From NCBI GenBank assembly GCA_001773575.1, contig MEXB01000002.1, forward strand, positions 1-39,858: 39,858 nucleotides of DNA. Reading direction: 5' to 3'. The position numbers and the translations under genes are program-made. Positions 9,061-16,259 of this stretch are shown here, in pieces. Source of the stretch: Candidatus Adlerbacteria bacterium RIFOXYC1_FULL_48_26. GTDB taxonomy: Bacteria; Patescibacteriota; Minisyncoccia; Phycocordibacterales; SBAW01. Within the stretch, counting starts at the first letter, position 1; every line of letters begins with the position of its first letter. A model generated the notes under the pieces. The model was not told the origin of the DNA. It searched no databases and saw only the letters and a program-made list of their open reading frames with translations.

Positions 9061-10299
9061 ATGGTCTCATTCTTTGTTTCTCTACTGTTATTGCTTGCTC
9101 CTGTTGCACATGCGCAAACGGATCCTTCTATACAAAGCCAGCTTGATGCAGGCGCAGCGCAGATCCAACAACTCCAAGCAGAAATAGCGCAGCTACAGAA
9201 ACAGCTCGACGCAACATCTAAACAAAAGCAAACTCTGCAAAATGCGGTCAACGAAATTGCGCTCAACATCAAGAAGATAAATACAAACATTACGCTTACC
9301 AACGCGCAGATTACGCAAAAAGATAAAGAGATAGCGCGGCTCTCTGGAAGCATCTCAACCACTACCGATGAAATAGGTGTAGTGGAAGAACAAATAGACG
9401 ACTCGCTGAGACAACTCAACATGCTGGATGATGAACCAATAGCATTGGTTGTGTTAAGTGGTGCGGATATTTCATCAGTATTCGATACGCAAAATAACCT
9501 CGAGGCACTTAGAAGCGGGTTGCAGGAAAGAACAAGCCAACTTCAAAATTTGAAAGGAACGTTGGTCACCAGTAAAAATACAACCACACAGCAGCGCGCC
9601 CAACTTGCAACACTAAAAACAAAACTTGCACAACAAAAGACGAGCTTGGGGTTGGCGCAACAATCACAAACACAACTTTTGGCGCAAACAAAAAACCAAG
9701 AGAGTTCCTACCAAGCACTTATTGCACAAAAGAAAGCTGAAGAGGCTGCGTTCGAAGCTGAGCTTATCAGGCTTGCACAAGGACTTGGCTCCGCCGACGT
9801 ATCGAGTGCCGCATCGGCTAAGCGCGGCATATTGCAGTGGCCTCTCGACAACGTCACTGTCACACAAAACTTCGGCAACACCTCATTTGCAAAATCTGGC
9901 GCATACAGCGGACAAGGACATAACGGTATAGACTTCCGCGCACCCGTTGGAACACCGGTCAAAGCGGCACTGACAGGCACCGTGCAAGAGATAAACCTCG
10001 GTGCTGTAAAAAACTGCCAGTACGGAAAGTGGGTACTTGTAAAACATAACAACGGATTAACCTCTCTGTATGCCCACCTCTCTTCTATCGCGGTAAATAA
10101 AGGCGACCCTGTCGGCACAGGGCAGGTAATCGGATACGCGGGCGACACGGGGTACGCAACAGGCCCGCACCTTCACTTCACTGTATACGTTTCAAGTGCA
10201 GTTACTTTTAAAAACTACACATGCAACAGTGGCAAGTCTGCATATATTCCTATCGCACCTCTTAACGCGTACTTAAACCCTGGCGCATACCTTCCATAG
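9061..10299 (+). CDS. Secreted coiled-coil M23 peptidase (EnvC-like)
   Basis: An envelope protein with a signal peptide (MVSFFVSLLLLLAPVAHAQ), a long coiled coil (residues ~25-255, rich in Gln/Leu heptads) and a C-terminal LytM/M23 domain. Zinc-site motifs are intact: GHNGIDFRAP near 287-296 and HLHF near 369. Intact residues suggest a working peptidoglycan endopeptidase, whereas E. coli EnvC is catalytically degenerate. By family it acts in cell separation or remodelling. It starts 9 nt after gltX and is the last gene of the plus-strand block. Confidence 0.92.
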   Translation: MVSFFVSLLLLLAPVAHAQTDPSIQSQLDAGAAQIQQLQAEIAQLQKQLDATSKQKQTLQNAVNEIALNIKKINTNITLTNAQITQKDKEIARLSGSISTTTDEIGVVEEQIDDSLRQLNMLDDEPIALVVLSGADISSVFDTQNNLEALRSGLQERTSQLQNLKGTLVTSKNTTTQQRAQLATLKTKLAQQKTSLGLAQQSQTQLLAQTKNQESSYQALIAQKKAEEAAFEAELIRLAQGLGSADVSSAASAKRGILQWPLDNVTVTQNFGNTSFAKSGAYSGQGHNGIDFRAPVGTPVKAALTGTVQEINLGAVKNCQYGKWVLVKHNNGLTSLYAHLSSIAVNKGDPVGTGQVIGYAGDTGYATGPHLHFTVYVSSAVTFKNYTCNSGKSAYIPIAPLNAYLNPGAYLP

Positions 10300-10401
10300 T
10301 TCTCCCCAGGCAGGGGTTTACGTCCAAGATGGAAGCTTCATACTTATAGATGCGCGGTATCTTTGGTCGAGCCGCAAAAATCTCTAAAATATTTTTACAA
10401 C

Positions 10402-10623
10402 ATGAAAGTAGTACATATAATAGCGTTCCTTCTTCTCGTAGTTGGCGGACTTAACTGGGGCCTTGTTGGTCTTGGCGGTTTTGCTGGCAGCGACTGGAAT
10501 ATCGTGCACATGATCGTTGGCTCATGGCCAATGGTTGAGTGGGCAGTATACGTTCTCGTAGGCGCTTCAGCAGTATGGCTGCTCGTTGGCCACAAGAAAG
10601 CCTGCAGAGAGTGCGCAATGTAA
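10402..10623 (+). CDS. DUF378-type small membrane protein, 73 aa
   Basis: Two hydrophobic segments with the pattern AFLLLVVGGLNWGLVGL and a second span at ~45-65 resemble the DUF378 family of unknown function. The C-terminus holds two cysteines (KKACRECAM), which could bind metal or form a disulfide. The frame opens at 10363, but ATG 10402 gives the family-like N-terminus MKVVHIIAF. There is no SD; TAAAAT at 10385 or TATTTT at 10390 could be the -10 box. A strong terminator follows. Confidence 0.75.
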   Translation: MKVVHIIAFLLLVVGGLNWGLVGLGGFAGSDWNIVHMIVGSWPMVEWAVYVLVGASAVWLLVGHKKACRECAM

Positions 10624-10632
10624 TTGCATTAC

Positions 10633-10680
10633 GCAAAACAAAAAGCTACCCCGTAAGGGTAGTTTTTTGTTTTGCAAACA
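10633..10680. terminator. Bidirectional intrinsic terminator
   Basis: A ~19-bp A/T-rich stem with a GC core (CTACCC at 10646-10651, GGGTAG at 10657-10662) and a T-tract on the right arm; the left arm is A-rich, so it may work on both strands. It ends the DUF378 gene. Confidence 0.85.
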
Positions 10681-10690
10681 CTGACTATGC

Positions 10691-10704
10691 TATACTCTTC
10701 ACCT
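10691..10704 (+). promoter_or_regulatory. -10 box of the ABC exporter genes
   Basis: TATACT (10691-10696) ends 8 nt before ATG 10705, with no SD in between. This predicts a leaderless or 1-2-nt-leader mRNA. Confidence 0.6.
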
Positions 10705-11442
10705 ATGCAAGCAATTTCTATAAAAGGTTTACGTAAGACCTACTCCACAGGCACACAGGCGCTCAAGGGGGTAGACCTCAACATCGAAGAGGGCGACTTT
10801 TTCGCGTTATTGGGCCCTAACGGGGCAGGGAAGTCTACTATCATCAGCATTATCACGAGCCTTACCCGAAAGTCGGAAGGGGAGGTGAAGGTATTCGGCA
10901 CATCTATTGACGAAGATCCTGACAAAGCAAAAACCTACATTGGGTTGGTGCCACAGGAATTTAACTTCAACATTTTTGAAAAGGTTATCGATATCGTAAC
11001 CACCCAGGCGGGCTACTACGGTATTCCACGAAAAGAAGCACTCGAGCGTGCTGATGAAATTATCAAAGCGCTGGGCTTGTGGGATAAGCGCGACACAATG
11101 GCGCAGCAGCTTTCAGGCGGTATGAAGCGCCGCCTTATGATTGCTCGCGCACTCATCCATAAACCAAAACTTCTTATCCTCGACGAGCCAACTGCCGGCG
11201 TAGATATTGAAATGCGTTTGGGCATGTGGGAATTCCTCCGCCGTATGAACGAAGAGGGTACAACTATTATTTTGACAACGCACTACTTGGAAGAAGCGGA
11301 GGAACTCTGCCGCAACGTTGCCATCATCAACAAAGGAGAAGTGCGTTTGCACAAACCAATGAAGGAGTTGCTGGAAAGCGGTAAAGAGAAACTCGAAAAC
11401 ATTTACCTCGAGATTATTCAGGAAGCTAAGCAAGAAAAATAG
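10705..11442 (+). CDS. ABC-2 exporter, ATP-binding subunit
   Basis: The nucleotide-binding subunit of an ABC-2-type (DrrA-like) exporter. Walker A GPNGAGKST (~residues 39-47), signature LSGGMKRR (~136), Walker B LLILDEPTAGVD and switch histidine TTHYLEEA are all intact. 245 aa from ATG 10705; an earlier in-frame ATG at 10672 lies upstream of the -10 box and is rejected. The permease gene follows after 1 nt. The substrate is unknown; relatives export drugs, lipids or polysaccharides. Confidence 0.92.
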   Translation: MQAISIKGLRKTYSTGTQALKGVDLNIEEGDFFALLGPNGAGKSTIISIITSLTRKSEGEVKVFGTSIDEDPDKAKTYIGLVPQEFNFNIFEKVIDIVTTQAGYYGIPRKEALERADEIIKALGLWDKRDTMAQQLSGGMKRRLMIARALIHKPKLLILDEPTAGVDIEMRLGMWEFLRRMNEEGTTIILTTHYLEEAEELCRNVAIINKGEVRLHKPMKELLESGKEKLENIYLEIIQEAKQEK

Positions 11443-11443
11443 T

Positions 11444-12217
11444 ATGACAGGCTACCAAATGTGGACATCGTACTACACGATGGCCCGAAAAGAATTTGTG
11501 CGCATGATACGTATCTGGTCCCAGACGCTTCTTCCGCCTATCGTAACCACCAGCCTCTACTTCGTAGTCTTTGGCTCGTTCATCGGCTCGCAGTTGGCAG
11601 CAATTGAAGGCTTTAGCTACATGCAGTTTATCGTGCCTGGCCTCATCATGATGTCCATGATCACCAGCTCGTACATGAACACCGTTTCAACCTTCTACTT
11701 CGCAAAATGGCAGCGCACGCTGGATGAAATACTTGTATCACCAACTCCAAACTGGATTGTTATCGCGGGCTTTATTAGCGGCGGAATGATACGCGGACTG
11801 TTGGTTGGAACATTGGTACTTATCGTATCGCTCTTCTTTACGCACTTGGTCATCCACCAGCTAGCGATAGTTATACTTGCAGGTATTTTGACCACGATGC
11901 TGTTCTCGCTTGCAGGCCTTGTAAACGGCATCTTCGCGAAGGGTTTCGATGGCATTTCTATAGTGCCTACCTTCGTCCTGACGCCTCTTACATACCTCGG
12001 CGGTGTATTCTTCTCAATCAACCAGTTCCCAGAGTTCTGGCGCATTGTGTCGTTGTTTAACCCTATCCTCTACATGGTAAATGCCTTCCGTTACGGCTTC
12101 TTGGGCATTAGTGATGTATCTATTGCTATGAGCTTCTCGATACTTATTGCTATCAACGTTGTGCTTCTTGGGCTCACAGTCTACCTCTTCAAGAAAGGTT
12201 GGGGATTCAAGAATTAA
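11444..12217 (+). CDS. ABC-2 exporter, membrane subunit
   Basis: A six-span permease of the ABC-2 family (257 aa). Typical features are the N-terminal cytosolic segment (MARKEFVRMIRIWSQTL), the YMQFIVPGLIMMSMI span and the conserved PLTYLGGVFFSINQFPEFWR followed by NPILYMVNAFRYGFLG. It pairs with the ATPase 1 nt upstream and is followed by a terminator. Together they form a complete two-gene half-transporter exporter. Confidence 0.9.
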   Translation: MTGYQMWTSYYTMARKEFVRMIRIWSQTLLPPIVTTSLYFVVFGSFIGSQLAAIEGFSYMQFIVPGLIMMSMITSSYMNTVSTFYFAKWQRTLDEILVSPTPNWIVIAGFISGGMIRGLLVGTLVLIVSLFFTHLVIHQLAIVILAGILTTMLFSLAGLVNGIFAKGFDGISIVPTFVLTPLTYLGGVFFSINQFPEFWRIVSLFNPILYMVNAFRYGFLGISDVSIAMSFSILIAINVVLLGLTVYLFKKGWGFKN

Positions 12218-12226
12218 CGTACTCCA

Positions 12227-12290
12227 CAAAAAACTACCCCTTACGAGCTTGCGCCTCTTACGCGGCTCGTGCGGGGTATTTTTTGTTTTG
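12227..12290. terminator. Branched intrinsic terminator
   Basis: Outer stem ACTACCCC (to 12240) / GGGGTA (12273-12278) flanked by A- and T-tracts, with a nested stem ACGAGC (12243-12248) / GCTCGT (12265-12270). Because both arms carry tracts, it can serve the ABC operon and the convergent gene at 12294. Confidence 0.8.
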
Positions 12291-12293
12291 TAC

Positions 12294-12962
12294 CTAGAAA
12301 AGCTTCTGCGGCTTTTTACCACGCTTCCACTCAGTAAATCTGAGTGTGTTGCGTTCAAGAGGGGAGGTCTTGCGTAGGCGTCTACGTGCGCCGTTTGCGA
12401 TTATAGAAATATGCGGCGACTCATCTAACTCTTCAGCAATAAAATCTAGATGACCTTCTTTTCCTTCTGAGACAACCCACTGTTCTGGTTTATATCGGCG
12501 TAGGTCAAACGGTTTAGAAAATGCTTTGAGCGTTTTAACGCCGTCGTCTAAATAGTATTCATGGAAGAAAGACATCGCGAGCTCTCGCGGTGTTTTGTAT
12601 ACGGCATCGCGCCAACGCAGTATGGCGTGGTTCGTTTTGCTTATAGCGCCCCAGCTTCCTTTTTCTTGAAACAATGTAACGACATGGTCATCGTCATGGG
12701 CAAGCGTCTGCAAATCTAGAAGGAGTGGGCGGTGGCCGTGGTAGGCGAGTGCAGCTGCAGCAAACAATGCACCCTCCATACAGTGCGCTCTTTTGTGCTG
12801 TAGCACCTGGCGAGGGGAGAAGAGGGTGTCTCCTTCTGGTTCAAAGTTAATAGGGAGAGCGTCGAGGTAATCCTGGATCTTTTGGGGCGTATGTAAACGA
12901 GAAAAAACCTTGTGCTCCTGCTTCGTTAATAATCCCTTCAGGTTCTTTGTATACACTCTCAT
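12294..12962 (-). CDS. Transglutaminase-like cysteine protein, 222 aa
   Basis: Probable member of the transglutaminase-like papain-fold superfamily, but the specific role is unknown. The candidate nucleophile is Cys61 in HKRAHCMEGALFAAAAL, the pattern seen in that fold (Cys at the start of a helix), followed by His93 in DDDHVVTLFQ and a polar residue in SKTNHAILRW. No signal peptide, so it should be cytosolic; the C-terminus is strongly basic. It is convergent with the ABC operon and shares its terminator. No leaderless -10 is seen near ATG 12962. Confidence 0.65.
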   Translation of the reverse strand: MRVYTKNLKGLLTKQEHKVFSRLHTPQKIQDYLDALPINFEPEGDTLFSPRQVLQHKRAHCMEGALFAAAALAYHGHRPLLLDLQTLAHDDDHVVTLFQEKGSWGAISKTNHAILRWRDAVYKTPRELAMSFFHEYYLDDGVKTLKAFSKPFDLRRYKPEQWVVSEGKEGHLDFIAEELDESPHISIIANGARRRLRKTSPLERNTLRFTEWKRGKKPQKLF

Positions 12963-13021
12963 ATGTGCCAGCTCATCCGTTTAGAGTCGTGTTTATATTT
13001 AACCACATTTAACCCTCTCGT

Positions 13022-13177
13022 ATGTTATATACCATTGCAGTCGTTTTATTGATCCTTTGGGTATTGGGCCTCGTCTCGTCCTACACCATTGGCGGGTTTA
13101 TCCATATCCTTTTAGTCATCGCCGTGATTCTCGTCCTACTTCGCCTTATCCGCGGGGAGAAGCCATTTGACCTCTAG
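13022..13177 (+). CDS. lmo0937-family small membrane protein, 51 aa
   Basis: A tiny two-span membrane protein beginning MLYTIAVVLLILWVLGLVSS, with a second span in GGFIHILLVIAVILVLL and a basic tail (RLIRGEKPFDL). The WxLGxxxSYTxGGFIHxLL pattern matches the lmo0937/DUF5670 family, which is widespread and of unknown function. No SD is seen before ATG 13022. A terminator hairpin follows at 13207. Confidence 0.8.
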   Translation: MLYTIAVVLLILWVLGLVSSYTIGGFIHILLVIAVILVLLRLIRGEKPFDL

Positions 13178-13206
13178 CCCTAACGCTACGCAGGATAGAA
13201 AAAGAA

Positions 13207-13237
13207 AAAAACCGCCTTTCCAAAGAAGGGCGGTTTT
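13207..13237. terminator. Intrinsic terminator, stronger on the minus strand
   Basis: Stem AACCGCC / GGGCGGTT with flanking A- and T-runs. The long T-tract lies on the minus strand, so it suits the putative minus-strand RNA at 13207-13393 as well as the gene at 13022. Confidence 0.75.
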
Positions 13238-13393
13238 GAATATACGGAACAGAGCAGTACAGAGTGCAGTAGAGTGGAAACTCCTGGGGCGCGAACACGA
13301 GATAGCCATGCCAGACATCCTACGAAAGATGTCGACGACTTCTCAGTTCAAGCAACCCCAGGAGTCCATCGGGACGACACCCCCGTCCCGATT
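13207..13393 (-). ncRNA. Putative structured RNA A
   Basis: No coding signals, but strong predicted folding on the minus strand. A 9-bp hairpin (13392-13384 with 13376-13368), a perfect 10-bp long-range stem (ACTCCTGGGG 13365-13356 with CCCCAGGAGT 13289-13280) enclosing 66 nt, and an inner 6-bp hairpin (GACATC 13333-13328 / GATGTC 13319-13314) are followed by the terminator at 13237-13207. The closing-stem design resembles RNAs B (16685) and C (18084). No convincing promoter is seen; TTGAGA near 13420 is weak. It matches no RNA family I recognise. Confidence 0.5.
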
Positions 13394-13454
13394 CCGATAC
13401 AAACACTAAGAACAATCTCAAATATATTACCACACCCTTTCTATAAATCAAGAG

Positions 13455-13517
13455 GTATACAAAGGACCGTCCTTGGTAGGGCAAGAGGGTATACAAAGGA
13501 CCGTCCTTGGTAGGGCA
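13455..13517. repeat. Two tandem hairpin repeats, period 34 bp
   Basis: The 29-nt unit starting GTATACAAAGGACCGTCC occurs at 13455-13483 and 13489-13517, identical in both copies, separated by 5 nt. Each unit contains the inverted repeat AAGGA/TCCTT. It lies between the minus-strand gene at 13571-13741 and RNA A. Confidence 0.85.
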
Positions 13518-13526
13518 TAGGTACAA

Positions 13527-13556
13527 AAAAGGCCACTCTTGCGAGCGGCCTTTTGG
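13527..13556 (-). terminator. Terminator of the 13741-13571 gene
   Basis: Minus strand: AAAAGGCC, inner CTC/GAG stem, GGCCTTTT and a T-rich run. Sequence nearly matches the terminator at 17695-17726, suggesting a shared module. Confidence 0.85.
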
Positions 13557-13570
13557 ATAGTGAAAGTGAA

Positions 13571-13741
13571 CTAGTGTCGGCTGTACGCCTGGCAGGGAAC
13601 CTCCGGCCTGGCGGCGCACTCCTTCGCCTCCTCGTTGGTGATGAAGCAGATCACAGCCACCGCGCCGGCAAGGAGGATCAACCTGACCCCCCACTTCTTC
13701 TCTCGGATCAGCCTCAACCTCTCATTATTTGTCTGGTACAC
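13571..13741 (-). CDS. Orphan single-span membrane protein, 56 aa
   Basis: Not recognised. GTG 13741 is chosen because AGGAGG lies 5 nt upstream; the frame is open to 13807. A charged N-terminus (NNERLRLIREKKWG) precedes one membrane span (VRLILLAGAVAVICFI) and a short tail with two cysteines (KECAARPEVPCQ). A possible promoter is TTGTCT, 16 nt, TATTGT around 13800-13770. The gene has its own terminator and GC-rich codons, like the other SD-led orphan cassettes. Confidence 0.6.
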   Translation of the reverse strand: MYQTNNERLRLIREKKWGVRLILLAGAVAVICFITNEEAKECAARPEVPCQAYSRH

Positions 13742-13809
13742 GTCGCCCTCCTCGCTGTTGAATGAACCTGGGCCGACAATACCAAACCCCTTGATAAAGA
13801 CAACCACTC

Positions 13810-14050
13810 AGTAGGGGAGGGAGTGGGTCACAAAGTACAGACCCAAACCAACCCCACCCAAGCCCAAACCGCACAATACAGCTTTAGGGTAGAAAAAGGG
13901 GACTATGAAAGTCACCTCAGGGTTTTAAGAGAAATATGCAGATTTCTAGTACTCATAGGCTTAAGGAAGTCCAGGAGAGGAGCGTATTGCCTTTTTGTCG
14001 AGTCCACTTGGAGGATGTTCTGGACCCCTGTTCTTGCAGCCTATAGAAGT
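13810..14050. other. Intergenic region upstream of the SIR2 gene
   Basis: About 240 bp with no supported gene. It includes AGAAAT/ATTTCT (around 13930-13948) and a long-range GTCCAG/CTGGAC pair (13969 and 14021) that could fold. Base composition changes here from the GC-rich cassettes to the AT-rich SIR2 module. Confidence 0.4.
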
Positions 14051-14066
14051 TATAATGCAGACACAA
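14051..14066 (+). promoter_or_regulatory. -10 box of the SIR2-domain gene
   Basis: TATAAT 14051-14056 ends 10 nt before ATG 14067, so the leader would be only a few nucleotides long. No SD. Confidence 0.65.
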
Positions 14067-15233
14067 ATGTCTGTACCTGATATCTTCATCACAAAGAGCC
14101 AAATTTATAAAAAATTCGTAGAACTTGAGGAGGACCCTGCAGGAATAACTTTTATTTTTGGAGCAGGGGCTTCCGCTGGGTACACTTCAGATACTGCAAA
14201 CCATCTTACGCCTCCCACTGTTGAACATATTTTGGATAGGGAAAAAAATACCGCTGTTGCACGTTTAAAAGAGAAAGGGGAACATGATGGAGTTTTTGAC
14301 GAAAAGGATCATATAGATGACTGGCTAACATCAAGACAAATGGATTTGGAATCTTATCTTGGCTCTCTTTTTAAAAAGAGAGCTGAGAACGAACCTTTCG
14401 TATTAAATTTTCTCGAATACCTCAATGATTTATGTGCCTTAGTCTCTAAAAATTTTGACACAAGTCAAAAAAATAATTACAAAAGACTTGCTCGTACAAT
14501 GTATACCCTTAGGGGTAATTTACCTTGGCACTGCCTTTCATTTAATTACGACACGTTGTTAGAGAAGTCTATACTTTCTTGTAAAAAAGACGACGATCGA
14601 AATTTTAATTCTTTCCCCGACTACCAACTAAAAAACCCTAGCGTAATTAAGATACATGGCAGTAGAAATTTTACGTTTTCCTATGTCGAAAAAACTAAAA
14701 CTCCAAAAAAGACACGTAAAGAGATCTTCAAACTTATGATGGATGGTTCAGTTGATGAGTCTTCCGAGCAGAGCTTTTACCGCTATTCTTCGGAAGAAGA
14801 TTTTTCTGGATACGTTGGCCTATCTCGTTCTACTGAATGGGTCAAATATTCTGACGACGAAGAGTCGGTCTATTCGGATATTTATCATTATCCCTTAACG
14901 ATGGTGCCGATTCATAATACGACTAAATTTGAATGTCCATATTTTAAAGAACAGCTTGAAGAGGCAAAGAAAAGAATTTCTGAATCAAAACTAGTTGTTG
15001 TTATTGGATACAATCTTGGAGATGACGTATTTCGTGAACACATCAAGGGCCTAGACACAACATCCAAGGAACTTATATTAGTTGGTACAAATTCCCCTAA
15101 AGGAATAATTAATCAAAACATTACGCACCAATCTTACAAGTGGGCTTCTGAAATTTGGGAGGGAAAGAATATCAAAATCTTTGACGGAAATGGTTTTGGT
15201 GAGTTTGTTAACGCCATAGCCATAGCATCATAA
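14067..15233 (+). CDS. SIR2-like domain protein, 388 aa
   Basis: A Rossmann-type SIR2 protein that should bind NAD+. Visible motifs: GAGAS at residues 32-36, the SFNYD motif (Asn160), IHGS with the candidate catalytic His197, and VVIGYNLGDD at ~311-320, equivalent to the VIGYSFGDD strand of SIR2_2-type proteins. There is no Cys4 zinc ribbon as in protein deacetylases, so an NADase/defence-type role (as in bacterial SIR2 antiphage effectors) is more likely than deacetylation; this is inference. ATG 14067 follows TATAAT; upstream in-frame ATGs overlap that box. The gene is much more AT-rich than its neighbours, suggesting transfer. Confidence 0.8.
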   Translation: MSVPDIFITKSQIYKKFVELEEDPAGITFIFGAGASAGYTSDTANHLTPPTVEHILDREKNTAVARLKEKGEHDGVFDEKDHIDDWLTSRQMDLESYLGSLFKKRAENEPFVLNFLEYLNDLCALVSKNFDTSQKNNYKRLARTMYTLRGNLPWHCLSFNYDTLLEKSILSCKKDDDRNFNSFPDYQLKNPSVIKIHGSRNFTFSYVEKTKTPKKTRKEIFKLMMDGSVDESSEQSFYRYSSEEDFSGYVGLSRSTEWVKYSDDEESVYSDIYHYPLTMVPIHNTTKFECPYFKEQLEEAKKRISESKLVVVIGYNLGDDVFREHIKGLDTTSKELILVGTNSPKGIINQNITHQSYKWASEIWEGKNIKIFDGNGFGEFVNAIAIAS

Positions 15234-15280
15234 ATAGGTGAACGTCTTGTCTCTGCAGGGGAGAGAGGTAGGATTGTGAT

Positions 15281-15376
15281 ATGAGTGGGAAAGAAATTCT
15301 TATATGTATTGTGGTAGCAGCGTTAACTCCCTTATTTATCAAGCTTGTACGTTGGTGGTGGCGTAATGGGTTGTAG
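15281..15376 (+). CDS. Possible 31-residue membrane peptide
   Basis: ATG 15281 opens a short frame encoding a hydrophobic span (ILICIVVAALTPLFIKLV) followed by a Trp/Arg-rich tail (RWWWRNGL). A GAGAGG-type SD lies upstream. The shape resembles type I toxin peptides or small accessory membrane peptides, but there is no sequence match I can name. It lies 47 nt after the SIR2 gene in the same direction and could be its partner. Confidence 0.45.
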   Translation: MSGKEILICIVVAALTPLFIKLVRWWWRNGL

Positions 15377-15389
15377 AGAAGACAGAGGG

Positions 15390-15887
15390 TTAATTTAGTA
15401 TGCGGCTAAATTCACTTGTGAGAAAATTTATTACAGGTTTATGAAAGCCATACATAAGGGCCATAAAACCACCTACGGTTACCCAGACTGACCCATTTAC
15501 TAAAATCAAAGATCTGTAGAAGGGGGTGAATTTAATAAATTCTCTACCCTTATACCGAAGTAAGATTTTCTTTGTGTTTGTGTCTTCTTTAATTAATTTT
15601 TCATCAATGCATTCTTGAGCTAGTGAGTGAAATTTTTCAACAAAATCATAATACTCATATTTCATTTTTCCATCCTCGATAGCCGCCTCTTCTTTGGGAG
15701 TCTTTTTAATCCTTAGAAAGAATAAGAGCGCAGAAAAAAGCCCCCAGTTCATGCATGAAAAACGAATAAAGTCACCTGAATCAATTCCATGAGTAATAAT
15801 CTTGGCATATTCTTTTTTAGAAAGATGTCTCTTTTGTCCGTCTTGAAAATACATCAACAGCAACAAGAAAATTCTTTTATCCCACAT
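15390..15887 (-). CDS. Hypothetical AT-rich protein with membrane segments, 165 aa
   Basis: Not recognised. The N-terminal part (FLLLLMYFQDGQKRHLSKKEYAKIIT) is followed by a hydrophobic stretch (GLFSALLFFLRI), a charged helical middle and a C-terminal span (LILVNGSVWVTVGGFMALMYG). TAGAAT at 15900-15895 ends 7 nt before ATG 15887, predicting a leaderless mRNA. It is convergent with the SIR2 gene and the 31-residue peptide and shares their low GC, so it may belong to the same acquired module. Confidence 0.65.
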   Translation of the reverse strand: MWDKRIFLLLLMYFQDGQKRHLSKKEYAKIITHGIDSGDFIRFSCMNWGLFSALLFFLRIKKTPKEEAAIEDGKMKYEYYDFVEKFHSLAQECIDEKLIKEDTNTKKILLRYKGREFIKFTPFYRSLILVNGSVWVTVGGFMALMYGFHKPVINFLTSEFSRILN

Positions 15888-15910
15888 ACAGCTAATTCTA
15901 CCTCAAAAGA

Positions 15911-15925
15911 GGGGAGTCACTCCCC
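15911..15925. repeat. Hairpin GGGGAG-TCA-CTCCCC
   Basis: A short GC-rich inverted repeat just upstream of the 15887 gene. Nearly the same sequence forms the terminator core at 16627-16641 and occurs inside the exonuclease gene near 19376. Confidence 0.55.
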
Positions 15926-16049
15926 CAAGTTTTGTAGATTTTTTTGTAAATATTTTTATAGTTTTTTATCAAACCAAATGGTGGGGATGTCAGAAATAAT
16001 TCCCAGACGCGCGCAGGGAAGAGAATGGGGCACAAAGTATAAGTCCGGA

Positions 16050-16175
16050 TTTAACTGATCTGGGCCCAAGGGGATACCGGGTTTGAATATGGTTATACGT
16101 CGCACAATATACCTTTTGCGACGCTTATTAGGCTCAATATAGAGGGGGCCTGGTCTAGGCCATGTTTGAGCCGCT
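16050..16175. other. Intergenic segment with two adjacent hairpins
   Basis: No gene is supported between 15900 and 16260. The segment contains CGTCGCA (16098-16104) / TGCGACG (16117-16123), then GGCTCAA (16131-16137) / TTGAGCC (16166-16172) enclosing GGCCT/AGGCC (16147-16151 / 16157-16161). It could be a small RNA or a cis-structure. A tmRNA was considered and rejected. Direction unknown. Confidence 0.35.
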
Positions 16176-16259
16176 GGCTTTCAATTAATCCTTCCCCGCC
16201 CTATAGTTACTTTAGATTTGTGTCTTAGAATTATTTTATTTACTCTCCTCTTTTCATCT

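Noticed and set aside
13455-13517. CRISPR array
   Set aside because: Only two repeats with a 5-nt spacer and no cas genes nearby.
13815-16045. Direct repeats (GGG-CACAAAGTA) bracketing the SIR2 patch as attachment sites
   Set aside because: Only about 9-12 bp match with gaps; not distinguishable from chance without comparison genomes.
16060-16175. Possible tmRNA
   Set aside because: GGGATACCGGGTTTGAAT recalls the tmRNA 5' end, but there is no matching 3' acceptor/T-arm and the short frame after it does not encode an Ala-Ala-type tag.
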